Positions 17,445-25,618 of a stretch of DNA of 49,265 bases are shown here, one piece after another. Position 1 is the stretch's first letter. Each line of letters begins with the position of its first letter. Both the position numbers and the translations under genes were made by a program. The notes below the pieces were generated by a model. It was not told the DNA's origin and ran no database searches. It worked only from the letters and a program-made list of their open reading frames with translations. The DNA is from Candidatus Woesearchaeota archaeon (GTDB lineage Archaea > Nanobdellota > Nanobdellia > SCGC-AAA011-G17 > PNOQ01): the NCBI GenBank assembly GCA_018693795.1, contig JABHMJ010000010.1:1-49265 (forward strand). Reading direction: 5' to 3'.

Positions 17445-18515
17445 TTACACTAAAAATTTAGAAATGGATTTTTTAACTTTTTCTCTGTTCTCTTGATGTT
17501 CTTTCAAACATTCTTGAGTTTTCTTTATTGTATATTTCTTCAAATCACCAGTCAATAATTTCCCACTTTTATAATCATCATAAATTTCTTTTAATTTTTC
17601 CTCATCATCTTCTAAAAACAAATTCAAATATTGATAACAAACATCAATATCAGGATTTCCACCTTTTTTTCTATGCTCTTCTAAAGTTTCACGTCCACCA
17701 GAAAATGCTTTTTTCAATTTTTTCTCAATATCTTTCATAGAATCATCGGTATATATTGCAGAATAAGGATTTGAAGAACTCATTTTACTTCCACCATCTA
17801 ATCCTGGCAAAAATTTAGACAATATATCTCCTGGTTTAGTTAATTTCAACTTATATGCAACATCTCTAGCCAATTTAATAAAAACATCTTGATCAACACC
17901 AACAGCAACTAAACTAGGAATGCCATATTTAACAGTTGGATACAAAATATGTGCAATTTGCATTGCAGGATAAAAGTTAATTCCAATATTCTTATCTCCA
18001 GTAAATCCAAAAGCCGATCTTACTGTATTATTTGTGATAGTTTTACCACATTTCATAGATAAATTATACAATTCTTGATCCATATTTTCAAAATCAATTA
18101 TAACTTCTGTTTTTTTTGGATCAAACCCCACAGCCAATATATCTAACAAATTTTCATAAGCTAATTTTTTAGATTCTTCAAAGGATAATTTAGACTTAAA
18201 CAAGAATTTTTCATCATCAGAAAGAGGAATAAAAACTCTACAACCAAATTTATCTTGCATTTCTTTAACAAATTTAAATAATTGTAAATGGGCTAACGTA
18301 ATCTTGGCACTTGGACCTCTTCCAGAAACAATAGCAAAATCTTTTCCAATAATTTTATCTAAATCTCTGTGAGCAAAAAACACATTTTTATCAACTAATC
18401 TAATTCCATTTAATTTAGACTTCAATTTATTATCGATTAAAGAAGCCCCAAATTGCTTGATTACTTTATTATAATCAACTTCTCCTTCCACTTCATATGG
18501 TGTTAGTTTAGCCAT
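17445..18515 (-). CDS. trpS: Tryptophanyl-tRNA synthetase
   Basis: A 356-residue class I synthetase of the archaeal/eukaryotic TrpRS type. Seen are the N-terminal PYEVEGEVDYNKVIKQFGA, GRGPS (66-70), a KMSSS loop (244-248) and GVDQDVFIKLARDVA. It joins Trp to tRNA-Trp, whose gene lies divergently 112 bases away. The HIGH-equivalent reads ITLAH (72-76) where the family has MHIGH, so the first His and the Gly are replaced. The other motifs are intact, so it is probably active. A candidate terminator hairpin follows its stop codon. Confidence 0.93.
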   Translation of the reverse strand: MAKLTPYEVEGEVDYNKVIKQFGASLIDNKLKSKLNGIRLVDKNVFFAHRDLDKIIGKDFAIVSGRGPSAKITLAHLQLFKFVKEMQDKFGCRVFIPLSDDEKFLFKSKLSFEESKKLAYENLLDILAVGFDPKKTEVIIDFENMDQELYNLSMKCGKTITNNTVRSAFGFTGDKNIGINFYPAMQIAHILYPTVKYGIPSLVAVGVDQDVFIKLARDVAYKLKLTKPGDILSKFLPGLDGGSKMSSSNPYSAIYTDDSMKDIEKKLKKAFSGGRETLEEHRKKGGNPDIDVCYQYLNLFLEDDEEKLKEIYDDYKSGKLLTGDLKKYTIKKTQECLKEHQENREKVKKSISKFLV

Positions 18516-18590
18516 ACATTTATCTCGATTATTACTTATTTAAAGATTTCTATGAGAATATTTATCATTTAGATAAAAACAAAAGACAAA

Positions 18591-18600
18591 ACTTATAAAA
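18591..18600 (+). promoter_or_regulatory. TATA box of tRNA-Trp
   Basis: ACTTATAAAA sits about 30 bases before the first base of the tRNA, the usual archaeal spacing. The 112-base trpS/tRNA intergenic region also has to hold the promoter of trpS on the other strand. Confidence 0.65.
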
Positions 18601-18627
18601 AGAACAAAAATAGTTAAAATTATTACC

Positions 18628-18700
18628 GGGGCCATAGCATAACCTGGTAGTGTAGTCGGCTCCAACCCGACTGGTGGGGGTTCAAATCCCTCTGGCCTCA
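18628..18700 (+). tRNA. trnW: tRNA-Trp (anticodon CCA), no intron
   Basis: A complete 73-base cloverleaf. The acceptor stem GGGGCCA pairs with TGGCCTC (one G-U), the D arm is GCAT/GTGT around AACCTGGTA, the anticodon stem GTCGG/CCGAC closes loop CTCCAAC giving anticodon CCA, the variable loop has four bases, and the T arm is GGGGG/CCCTC with loop TTCAAAT. The discriminator is A73. No CCA tail is encoded, so the CCA-adding enzyme at 33170-34336 must add it. There is no intron, although many archaeal tRNA-Trp genes have one. Confidence 0.96.
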
Positions 18701-18745
18701 TTCTCGATTAAAAACACTTAAAAATAACATTAATTCCCCATTTCT

Positions 18746-19114
18746 ATGAAAAAATTATCAACTATAGCTTTAACATTGGCATTAACACTACCAGCAAAAG
18801 CTGAAATGCCAAAAGAAGTATACTCAACAATAGATCAAATTTTACAAACAAGATCAAATCCCAAAACAAAAAGATTAATCTCTTCATTGGCAGACCAATT
18901 AGGAGATAATAATGGGAAAACAACAAATGATGAAATGGTTTACGCTTTAGACATAATGGTATCAAAAGAAACACAAAGATATATTTCAAAAAAACTCTTC
19001 GGAGAATCAAAAATAATAGATGATTTAAGTATCATAGAAAAAGGAAAAATAAAATTAAAATATCCTCAAATTCCATATATAGTAAAATTAAGGAAAAGAT
19101 ATTTAAACAGATAA
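18746..19114 (+). CDS. Small secreted hypothetical protein
   Basis: A 122-residue protein with a signal peptide (MKKLSTIALTLALTLPAKA; probable cleavage after AKA at 19). The mature part is basic and helical with no cysteines. It starts 45 bases after the tRNA and 16 bases precede the presenilin-like gene on the same strand, though that gene appears to have its own TATA element. Family not recognised. Confidence 0.68.
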   Translation: MKKLSTIALTLALTLPAKAEMPKEVYSTIDQILQTRSNPKTKRLISSLADQLGDNNGKTTNDEMVYALDIMVSKETQRYISKKLFGESKIIDDLSIIEKGKIKLKYPQIPYIVKLRKRYLNR

Positions 19115-19130
19115 AAGAAATTCTACTTTA

Positions 19131-19922
19131 ATGAAGCATAACATGAAAATTACTATAGTTCTTGTATTAATGTTCATAGCAACCCAATTAATTGGTTTAA
19201 CAATAGTAGATACCTATGGAGATAAAGAACTTCCATTAGGAATCGAACGTCCAGAAGTACAAGAAAATATAAGTTATCTCCCTTTAATATTCGCAATTTT
19301 AATTGCAACAGGTCTAGCATTAATTTTAGTTAAATTTGGAGCAATGAAATTATGGAAAGCATGGTTTTTTGTTGCATCATTATATCTATTAACATTATCA
19401 TTAGGAGGATTTTTTGAAGCAAATATAGCATTTATAATAGCAACAGGGTTTATTTTATTAAGAACTTTCAGATTATCAATAATTTCTCACAATATTGTAG
19501 AATTATTTGTTTATGCAGGAATTCCAGTTATATTTGCATCAGTATTAAACATATTATCTGCAAGTATATTATTAATATTCATTTCAATTTACGACGCAAT
19601 TGCTGTATGGAAAACAAAACATATGATTGCATTAGCTAAATTTACAACACAATCAAAAGTTTTCGCAGGATTAATGATTCCATATGATAAAGGAAGAAAA
19701 GCAGCAATTCTGGGAGGAGGAGATATTGGTTTCCCATTATTATTTTCAAGTGTAATTTTACTTAATAATTCATTCCAACACGCAATAATCACAACAATAG
19801 TAACAGCAATAGCATTACTATTATTATTAACATTTAGCAAAAAAAATAAATTTTATCCGGCAATGCCATTCATTTCAGCAGGGTGTTTTATTGGGTACTT
19901 TTTATCTTTATTAATTATTTAA
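19131..19922 (+). CDS. Presenilin/signal-peptide-peptidase-like aspartic intramembrane protease
   Basis: A 263-residue protein with about nine membrane segments and the three marks of the A22 family: a YD dyad (Tyr154-Asp155, in ISIYDAIAVWKT), GxGD (Gly196-Gly197-Asp198, in GGGDIGFP) and a PAL-like motif, here PAM (243-245). Archaeal homologues cleave transmembrane helices within the membrane, often signal peptides or anchors. In this window many exported proteins have such helices, so surface-protein turnover is a plausible task (inference). TATA-like AGATATTTAAAC lies about 30 bases upstream. The 3' end overlaps the convergent gene by 12 bases. Confidence 0.88.
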   Translation: MKHNMKITIVLVLMFIATQLIGLTIVDTYGDKELPLGIERPEVQENISYLPLIFAILIATGLALILVKFGAMKLWKAWFFVASLYLLTLSLGGFFEANIAFIIATGFILLRTFRLSIISHNIVELFVYAGIPVIFASVLNILSASILLIFISIYDAIAVWKTKHMIALAKFTTQSKVFAGLMIPYDKGRKAAILGGGDIGFPLLFSSVILLNNSFQHAIITTIVTAIALLLLLTFSKKNKFYPAMPFISAGCFIGYFLSLLII

Positions 19923-20264
19923 TTGTTCCCAAGCATAAGAAACATATTCTAAATTAGATTTATCAAATTTTTCTGGAAAATAACCTTCTTTAGTGCCTAA
20001 TTCTTTTTCTCTAAATTCAGGCGAGTTTTCTAATAAGTCTAAATATTTAAACAAAACACTAGCTTCAGTAAGATAAGGTTTTTTTATTTTTTCCCATTTA
20101 CTTATTCCTTCTTCATAAAGTTCTGCCAATCCTGAAATTGAAGCCAAGCAATTTTTAGTTACATGATTAAAATGACTAAATACATCACTATCAGAACCAC
20201 CTTCAACACTAGAAACTCTTTCTTCTAATTTCCTAGTTAATCCATTAGATATAGCAACATCCAT
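19911..20264 (-). CDS. Hypothetical soluble protein, end of the signal-peptidase operon
   Basis: A 117-residue helical protein (SHFNHVTKNCLASISGLAEL; PYLTEASVLFKYLDLLENS). No signal peptide or known motif. It begins one base after the stop of the 36-residue Cys-rich gene and is the last member of a tight five-gene run that begins at 21387. Function unknown. Confidence 0.62.
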   Translation of the reverse strand: MDVAISNGLTRKLEERVSSVEGGSDSDVFSHFNHVTKNCLASISGLAELYEEGISKWEKIKKPYLTEASVLFKYLDLLENSPEFREKELGTKEGYFPEKFDKSNLEYVSYAWEQLNN

Positions 20265-20265
20265 T

Positions 20266-20376
20266 TTAACATTCCTTAAATCTTTTTGAACTGCAATAAC
20301 ATTTCATATTTATTGGCACTTTCTTATTTACACAATAAACTGCCTCACATTTCGTACATTTAACATCCATTTTCAT
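20266..20376 (-). CDS. 36-residue Cys-rich mini protein (zinc-ribbon-like)
   Basis: A short ORF, MKMDVKCTKCEAVYCVNKKV..., with six cysteines at 7, 10, 15, 26, 28 and 36. The CxxC pair followed by CYC looks metal-binding. Its start codon lies inside the end of the upstream gene, preceded by GGAG, and its stop is one base from the next ATG. This coupling supports translation. Most gene finders would drop it because of length. Confidence 0.55.
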   Translation of the reverse strand: MKMDVKCTKCEAVYCVNKKVPINMKCYCSSKRFKEC

Positions 20377-20686
20377 CTCCTTCTTTAGCTTTTTTTAATT
20401 CTCTTTCTTGATTCTCTAAAATACTATCTATTGATCCTTTATCAACTGGCAATAACACAGATGCTTGTGCAGGAAAAACTGCAGGACGATTCATATATTT
20501 TTGACCAAAGTCTCCTTCATATCCAGAAGGTTGACTAACTAAGCAAGGATTTAATTTAATTAATCCATCATTCACAGATTCTAAAAATCCATATGTAGTA
20601 GTTCCATTAAAAGAAACAATAACTTCTTGCCCAATATTTTCTTCATAATGGCTATGTTTTTTGTAAGTTTCTGGTCCAAATGTCAT
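20360..20686 (-). CDS. Hypothetical protein in the signal-peptidase operon
   Basis: Using the ATG at 20686 (one base after the previous stop; GGAGG lies upstream), the product is 108 residues. It has a small beta domain (EVIVSFNGTTTYGFLESVND) that could be SH3- or KOW-like, and a charged helical tail (SIDSILENQERELKKAKEGD). An upstream extension would overlap the preceding gene by 80 bases and is rejected. Function unknown. Confidence 0.62.
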   Translation of the reverse strand: MTFGPETYKKHSHYEENIGQEVIVSFNGTTTYGFLESVNDGLIKLNPCLVSQPSGYEGDFGQKYMNRPAVFPAQASVLLPVDKGSIDSILENQERELKKAKEGDENGC

Positions 20687-20687
20687 T

Positions 20688-20912
20688 TTAATAATTAACC
20701 TCCTCCACTTTCCCAAATTTTGAAACCAAAACCTGTAATCCGTCAGGAAATCCATCATCTTCAACAATTAATCCCTCGATTTCATATATTGGCACTTTAT
20801 TTTCCTCTCCAGTTAAATCTAAAAATCCTTGTAAAGCATCAAAATCTCTAAAAGCATGATATGTTGAACCAACAACTGGTTCTTCTCCAAATCTATAAAA
20901 AGGTCCACTCAT
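20688..20912 (-). CDS. Small hypothetical protein in the signal-peptidase operon
   Basis: A 74-residue acidic protein from the ATG at 20912, beginning MSGPFYRFGEEPVVGSTYHA. The start is one base past the stop of the signal-peptidase-like gene. A longer frame runs back into that gene and is an artefact. No family recognised; the compact beta-like pattern is similar in size and style to its downstream neighbour. Confidence 0.62.
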   Translation of the reverse strand: MSGPFYRFGEEPVVGSTYHAFRDFDALQGFLDLTGEENKVPIYEIEGLIVEDDGFPDGLQVLVSKFGKVEEVNY

Positions 20913-20913
20913 T

Positions 20914-21387
20914 TTAATATAATACCCCCACAAGTATAAACTCAATTTCTTCAAATCTAATTTTTCCAGGATCTGCATATGCAACATTATCTCCTTTGGC
21001 TATCGCATACCATCCATCTTGATCATATCCCACATCAATAACCCTATGTGCAATTAAAGAATCACTCCACTCTGCGTTATAGGTAATAACATCCCCAATT
21101 TGAACATCAAATTCATCTTTAGGTCTTAATTCGATTCCTGTTGAACCAACATCTAAGAATCCATCCATTGAATTTGTATTTGTATATTTTGCCCAATTAG
21201 CATCATCAACATAAATAACAATTTTATCTTTATACACTAAAATTTGGCTATCTTTTATCCTATCGCCAGGTGAAATTAACTCTTTTGAAACAAAAACTGA
21301 AGGCGTTTCATAGTTTGAACTAACTACATCATTAGCAAACCACCCTATTGATAACAACATCACACCTAAAATTATTGCTTGTTTCAT
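20914..21387 (-). CDS. Signal peptidase I-like protein (archaeal S26B type)
   Basis: A 157-residue protein with one N-terminal membrane helix (residues 4-18) and the conserved core of type I signal peptidases: Ser73 in NTNSMDGFLDVG, His114 in SLIAHRVIDVG and Asp133 in AIAKGDN. Archaeal and ER enzymes use Ser-His-Asp rather than the bacterial Ser-Lys pair, so the catalytic set is complete. It would remove signal peptides from exported proteins. It heads a run of four small genes with one-base gaps or overlaps. TATA (TTTATAAGTG on the minus strand, about 21409-21418) is some 25 bases upstream, so the message is nearly leaderless. Confidence 0.85.
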   Translation of the reverse strand: MKQAIILGVMLLSIGWFANDVVSSNYETPSVFVSKELISPGDRIKDSQILVYKDKIVIYVDDANWAKYTNTNSMDGFLDVGSTGIELRPKDEFDVQIGDVITYNAEWSDSLIAHRVIDVGYDQDGWYAIAKGDNVAYADPGKIRFEEIEFILVGVLY

Positions 21388-21454
21388 ACAATATTTCTTT
21401 GTTTAATCACTTATAAACCTTTCTATTTGTAACTACTTAGAATAAGTAACATAA

Positions 21455-21868
21455 TTATTCAATCAAATCATCTAAATTTCTAGGCAATTTGAACTTAAAA
21501 GTTCCATTTTTTTCTAACTTGCCACGCAATCTAACTTTTGTAGTATCATCTCTATCAATATAATAATCAATCAATGCTTCAGCATAAAGATATTTTTTTC
21601 TTAAACCTGCACTTTCACTAGAATGGGCAGAAACAATATCATCTCCACATCCTAAAATAACAACCATTTTAGAACCTCCATCAGATAAATCAGTACTTAC
21701 ACTTCCTGGAACACCAGATAATTCATAATAACCTTCTTCACTAGAAGAACATACTCCAGAAACATCAACAGGAACATATTCTCTATTTCTCTCTTGGATA
21801 ATATTATTAGTAAAGTATCCAATTGTTAAGACTAAACCAACCCCAAAAATAGTTTTCCCCCAACCCAT
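21455..21868 (-). CDS. Hypothetical protein with N-terminal membrane anchor
   Basis: A 137-residue protein: membrane helix at residues 5-20, then an exposed domain with three cysteines (SGVCSSSEEG; VILGCGDD) and a strand-rich C-terminus (RLRGKLEKNGTFKFKLP). It resembles its neighbour at 20914-21387 only in its N-terminal anchor (GYFTNNI versus GWFANDV). No catalytic motif seen. It lies 35 bases after fttA's far end on the same strand. Function unknown. Confidence 0.65.
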   Translation of the reverse strand: MGWGKTIFGVGLVLTIGYFTNNIIQERNREYVPVDVSGVCSSSEEGYYELSGVPGSVSTDLSDGGSKMVVILGCGDDIVSAHSSESAGLRKKYLYAEALIDYYIDRDDTTKVRLRGKLEKNGTFKFKLPRNLDDLIE

Positions 21869-21903
21869 AAAAAAAGAGACATCTATTAACTTAAAAAACT
21901 TTA

Positions 21904-23805
21904 CTAAACTAATCGAATAGTTTCTAAATTTTTCGGAGCAGTAGTTTCCATTCGATAAGCTTTATGTACAGAACTAGCAAAATCTAAAACTTTACTTATT
22001 TCTCCATGAACAACAATCATTTTTTTGGGCCTAGGAGACGCCCTACCAACAAAATTCATTAATTGATTTCTATCTGAGTGCCCAGTAAATCCATGAATAG
22101 AATAAATGTCCATTTTAACTTTTACAGGCATTTGTTTACTTCCTTCCATAAACATAATTTCTTTTTCACCTTGTTGTAATCTCCTACCTAATGAACCTTC
22201 ACCTTGATAAGAAGTTAATACTAAACTATGTTTATCACTTTCAGATAAATTCTTAAAATATTCAACAGATGCTCCGCCAGTCATCATCCCAGATGTAGCC
22301 ATAATAATGCAAGGCCCATTCTCTTCTAAAACTTGTTTCATTTCTTTTTGAGAACCAACATGTTTAAAGATTTTACTTAAAAATGGATTTTCATTTTTAT
22401 GGAATATTGCTTGTTTAACTTTATTATTGAAAAAATTAGGATAAGCAGTATGAATCGCAGTAACATCCCAAACCATTCCTTGAACAAAAACAGGAATATC
22501 TGGCAATTTTCCTTCTCTGATAGCTCTCTCAACTATAACCATAATTTCTTGAGATCTACCAACCCCTAAAACAGGTAATAATACTTTTCCACCACGTTCG
22601 ATAGTAGTTCTAATAATATTTAATAAATAATCTTCAGATTCTTGTCTGGTTGCAGTAACATCATCTTTTCCACCATAAGTTCCTTCAATCATTAATGTTT
22701 CTAATCTGGGAAATTTGGTTACCGCAGGAGCCAACAAATTAGAAGATTCATAATTCAAATCACCCGTGTACATAAAATTATGTAATCCCTCTCCAATATG
22801 GAAGTGACATAATGAACTCCCTAAAGTATGCCCAGCATTGTAAAATGTTAATCTTATATCTGGAGAAATATCAGAAACTTCTTCATAATCTAAAACAACA
22901 GTATGTTTTACCATTTCTTTAACATCAGCAGAACCATATAATGGGGCCTTATTTTCTTTTTGACCAATAGATATCATATCTAAACATAATAACGCTGCAA
23001 CATCTCTGGTCGGGGCAGTACAATAAACCGGACCACGATAACCATATTTAAACAATAATGGAATTAAACCACAATGATCTAAATGTGCATGACTTAAAAC
23101 AACAGCATCTAATTCTTCGATCTTCAGCTCAGAAACATCCATATACGGATATTGATCTTGTCCTTTTGCAGCAACATTAACTCCGCAATCTAATAATATT
23201 TTTGATTCATCAGTTTGTAATAAAAAAGAAGATCTCCCAACTTGTCTAGAAGCTCCTAAAAATGAAACTCTGGCATAGCTTGTTTTTCCTTCTTTTCTTT
23301 TTGAACCATAAATTCTCTCTCCAATTTTATTTAAGAATTTTTTTCTATAATCATCATTCTCATATAAAACATTTCTAACACTTTCAATTAATCTAGATCT
23401 TATTGACGGAATTCTTTTAACTAAAGGAACCCAATAAACTTTTGATTTAATTACTTTCAAATTTTCACCAGCTTTTCCAATTGCAACTCCTGGTTTTTCA
23501 GCTTCAATTATAACTTGAGATCTTTGTGGATCAAATATAACATTCAATTGGCCGGCATCACTAGGGATTATTTTCCTAATTTCCTCTTCTGCTTTTTCAA
23601 CAGAAACAGGAATAGAAGTATCCGCTCTCAATTCAACTCTTTTCTTTATAGTTGACACTATTTCTTTAATAACTCCTTTATTATCTAAAAAGAAATCTTT
23701 ATTCTTAGTATACATTACGATATTTGCACCTTCAAATGTGATTGTAGTTACATCTGCATCTTTAGGCAACATATCCTTTACTTGTTCTATTATTTTTAAA
23801 GCCAT
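21904..23805 (-). CDS. fttA: Archaeal CPSF-type beta-CASP ribonuclease, transcription termination factor
   Basis: A 633-residue aCPSF1/FttA protein. The first 140 residues hold KH domains (PGVAIGKAGENLKVIK), then a metallo-beta-lactamase domain with HAHLDH (239-244) and, further on, beta-CASP motifs (FVQGMVWDVTAIH; ATSGMMTGGASVEYF; SIHGFTGHSDRNQL; VHGE). In archaea it cleaves nascent RNA at U-rich sites and ends transcription. It follows psmB by 15 bases and is probably co-transcribed. Length and motif order match the family closely. Confidence 0.97.
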   Translation of the reverse strand: MALKIIEQVKDMLPKDADVTTITFEGANIVMYTKNKDFFLDNKGVIKEIVSTIKKRVELRADTSIPVSVEKAEEEIRKIIPSDAGQLNVIFDPQRSQVIIEAEKPGVAIGKAGENLKVIKSKVYWVPLVKRIPSIRSRLIESVRNVLYENDDYRKKFLNKIGERIYGSKRKEGKTSYARVSFLGASRQVGRSSFLLQTDESKILLDCGVNVAAKGQDQYPYMDVSELKIEELDAVVLSHAHLDHCGLIPLLFKYGYRGPVYCTAPTRDVAALLCLDMISIGQKENKAPLYGSADVKEMVKHTVVLDYEEVSDISPDIRLTFYNAGHTLGSSLCHFHIGEGLHNFMYTGDLNYESSNLLAPAVTKFPRLETLMIEGTYGGKDDVTATRQESEDYLLNIIRTTIERGGKVLLPVLGVGRSQEIMVIVERAIREGKLPDIPVFVQGMVWDVTAIHTAYPNFFNNKVKQAIFHKNENPFLSKIFKHVGSQKEMKQVLEENGPCIIMATSGMMTGGASVEYFKNLSESDKHSLVLTSYQGEGSLGRRLQQGEKEIMFMEGSKQMPVKVKMDIYSIHGFTGHSDRNQLMNFVGRASPRPKKMIVVHGEISKVLDFASSVHKAYRMETTAPKNLETIRLV

Positions 23806-23820
23806 TATTCTCTTAAAGAA

Positions 23821-24465
23821 TTACTCTATTTTTTTAACTAAATGTTGGGTCTCAATTTTATGAGCCCCTTTTTCAGTTATAGTAAATATATCAATACCAT
23901 CTCCAGTAGGCATATCTCTTTGAATTGCTGAGCTAATTGCTTTTTTAGCCATAACAACACCTTCTGCAACTGATAAATCTTTTTTGTATAATGTTTCCAA
24001 TACTCCATATGCAATTGGAGAACCAGAACCAGTTGAAACATACTCATCCATTTTACTTAATGAACCATCTACACCAATATCATATAAATGGTATCCATGA
24101 ACATCTCTTCCACCCAATAAAAATGAAACAATTCCAGGAACCATACTTGGTTTTCTTATATTTTGATAAAATATATTAGCTAACATATTTGCTGTTTCTT
24201 TCATTGATGGTTTTTTAGCATTTCTTATTGTTTTTAATCTTAATTCAGCTTTTGATAATTTTAATATTAATTGAGCATCAGAAACCAATCCAGCCATAGT
24301 AATAGCAGAATCATCATTTAATTTATGCACTTTATCTGTTTTATTGTTAGCAACTAAATATCCAGCACTTGCTCTTTTATCTGCCGCTAAAACAATTCCA
24401 TCTTTGCATGCAATACCTACAGTAGTAGTTCCTTTTTTAACCGATTTTTCAATGTTTTCGTTCAT
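23821..24465 (-). CDS. psmB: Proteasome beta subunit
   Basis: A 214-residue 20S core beta subunit with a 12-residue propeptide cut before Thr13 (KKG/TTTVGIA). Counting the mature Thr as 1, the catalytic Asp17 and Lys33 are in place (AADKRASAG; TDK). Later motifs GSGSPIAYGVLE and SAIQRDMPTGDGIDI fit the family. The start follows a GAGAGG ribosome binding site. It forms the inner proteolytic rings with PsmA, which is not in the window. It leads an operon with fttA. Confidence 0.96.
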   Translation of the reverse strand: MNENIEKSVKKGTTTVGIACKDGIVLAADKRASAGYLVANNKTDKVHKLNDDSAITMAGLVSDAQLILKLSKAELRLKTIRNAKKPSMKETANMLANIFYQNIRKPSMVPGIVSFLLGGRDVHGYHLYDIGVDGSLSKMDEYVSTGSGSPIAYGVLETLYKKDLSVAEGVVMAKKAISSAIQRDMPTGDGIDIFTITEKGAHKIETQHLVKKIE

Positions 24466-24483
24466 TTAAATTAACCTCTCAAG

Positions 24484-24516
24484 AATGAGTTTTAATTATA
24501 ATACAAATAACTCATT
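24484..24516. promoter_or_regulatory. Inverted repeat in the psmB 5' leader
   Basis: AATGAGT (24484-24490) and ACTCATT (24510-24516) are perfect seven-base inverted arms with 19 bases between. They lie between the psmB TATA box and ribosome binding site, partly covering the TATA, and could be an operator or a leader hairpin. Confidence 0.45.
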
Positions 24517-24520
24517 TATA
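24508..24520 (-). promoter_or_regulatory. TATA box of psmB-fttA, overlapping the upstream gene's stop
   Basis: CTTATAAATGAG on the minus strand contains the stop codon TGA of the metallophosphoesterase gene. Coding end and promoter share the same bases, about 45 bases before the psmB start. Confidence 0.55.
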
Positions 24521-25585
24521 AGCTTTTCTAAAAAAAGGAAATAAACTAATTAATGGTGCCATTGAAGGAAACCTTAAATTTCTTTTATTTGGATTATCCC
24601 TCTTTTTTGAAGAAGGCATTTCTTCATCTGGAGTTGGAACATACGTTAAATTAGGTCCAATAACAAATTCGTCAAAAACAACCCCATTAGGATATCTAGC
24701 TTGTATCAATAATGATTCTTCATCCCCAACTATTGTAACATAATTATAAGTTTCTTCAGAATATTGTCTAGTAGCAAAAGGATAATCATGATTTAAATTT
24801 AATCTATGTGGGACTCCACCAGATCCACCACTATTAACATAATGCACTCCATCAATATAAAATCTCTCATACGCATGTATGTGCCCTCCAAAAACAATAT
24901 CAACATCATGTTCTATAAAATAAGGACTAAAATCTCTCACCCACATAGCGGCCCCACGACTACCAGAAGTATATCCTGGTCTATGAAAGATAACAAACTT
25001 ATATGTTTTTTCTGAAAATTGATTTAAAGTAATATTTAACCAATCTATTTGTTCTTGTACCCCAACTGCATTTGATTCTACACTTGCAGAATCTGCATCT
25101 AAAATTAAAAATATTGCCTCTTCGCTTTCAATATAATAATATTTATCATTACCTCTATCATTAGGCAAATGTGGGAAATATTGAACATAATGCTCAATTC
25201 CAATCGCTGCATCATGATTTCCTATCGTAGGATAATAAGGATAATTTTTTACTAATTTTCCAGCAATTTCATGAAATATATTCCAATTATTTGGACCACC
25301 CCATTGCCCATGTACAACATCTCCAGAATTAAATATCATATTTGGTTTATGTTTTGAAATTCTCTCAACTATTTCTTTATGTACAGATTCAGCATCTTCA
25401 TATCCTGCATGGGTATCTCCATGAACAATAAAATCAACAGGACCATTCGTAACTTCTGGCAAAGGAGAAACTATATTTCTGGGCTCTCTTATATTTAGCC
25501 CATTAATATCAATTCCTTCTATAGCACCAACTAAACTAATACTGAAAACCATTACAATTATCCCGTAAAATGTATATTTATTCAT
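24512..25585 (-). CDS. Secreted metallophosphoesterase (calcineurin-like)
   Basis: From the ATG at 25585 (an in-frame TTG 12 bases earlier lies too near the TATA box) the product is 357 residues. A signal peptide ends near VGAI. All five metallophosphoesterase motifs are present: HGDTH (55-59), GDVVHG (Asp89), GNHD (122-125), FHRP (His201) and GHIH (234-237). The layout resembles purple acid phosphatases and related exported phosphatases, so it may release phosphate outside the cell. The C-terminal 40 residues are basic and Pro-rich. It has its own promoter just upstream. Confidence 0.9.
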   Translation of the reverse strand: MNKYTFYGIIVMVFSISLVGAIEGIDINGLNIREPRNIVSPLPEVTNGPVDFIVHGDTHAGYEDAESVHKEIVERISKHKPNMIFNSGDVVHGQWGGPNNWNIFHEIAGKLVKNYPYYPTIGNHDAAIGIEHYVQYFPHLPNDRGNDKYYYIESEEAIFLILDADSASVESNAVGVQEQIDWLNITLNQFSEKTYKFVIFHRPGYTSGSRGAAMWVRDFSPYFIEHDVDIVFGGHIHAYERFYIDGVHYVNSGGSGGVPHRLNLNHDYPFATRQYSEETYNYVTIVGDEESLLIQARYPNGVVFDEFVIGPNLTYVPTPDEEMPSSKKRDNPNKRNLRFPSMAPLISLFPFFRKAYK

Positions 25586-25604
25586 AATATTAACCAAATC
25601 ATTT

Positions 25605-25618
25605 TATTTATAAACGTT
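25605..25618 (-). promoter_or_regulatory. Promoter of the metallophosphoesterase gene (AACGTTTATAAAT)
   Basis: The minus-strand AACGTTTATAAATA box abuts the stop codon of the upstream Cys-rich gene and lies about 22-30 bases before the ATG at 25585. The same box occurs at 27943-27957 and on the plus strand at 38147-38160. Confidence 0.55.
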
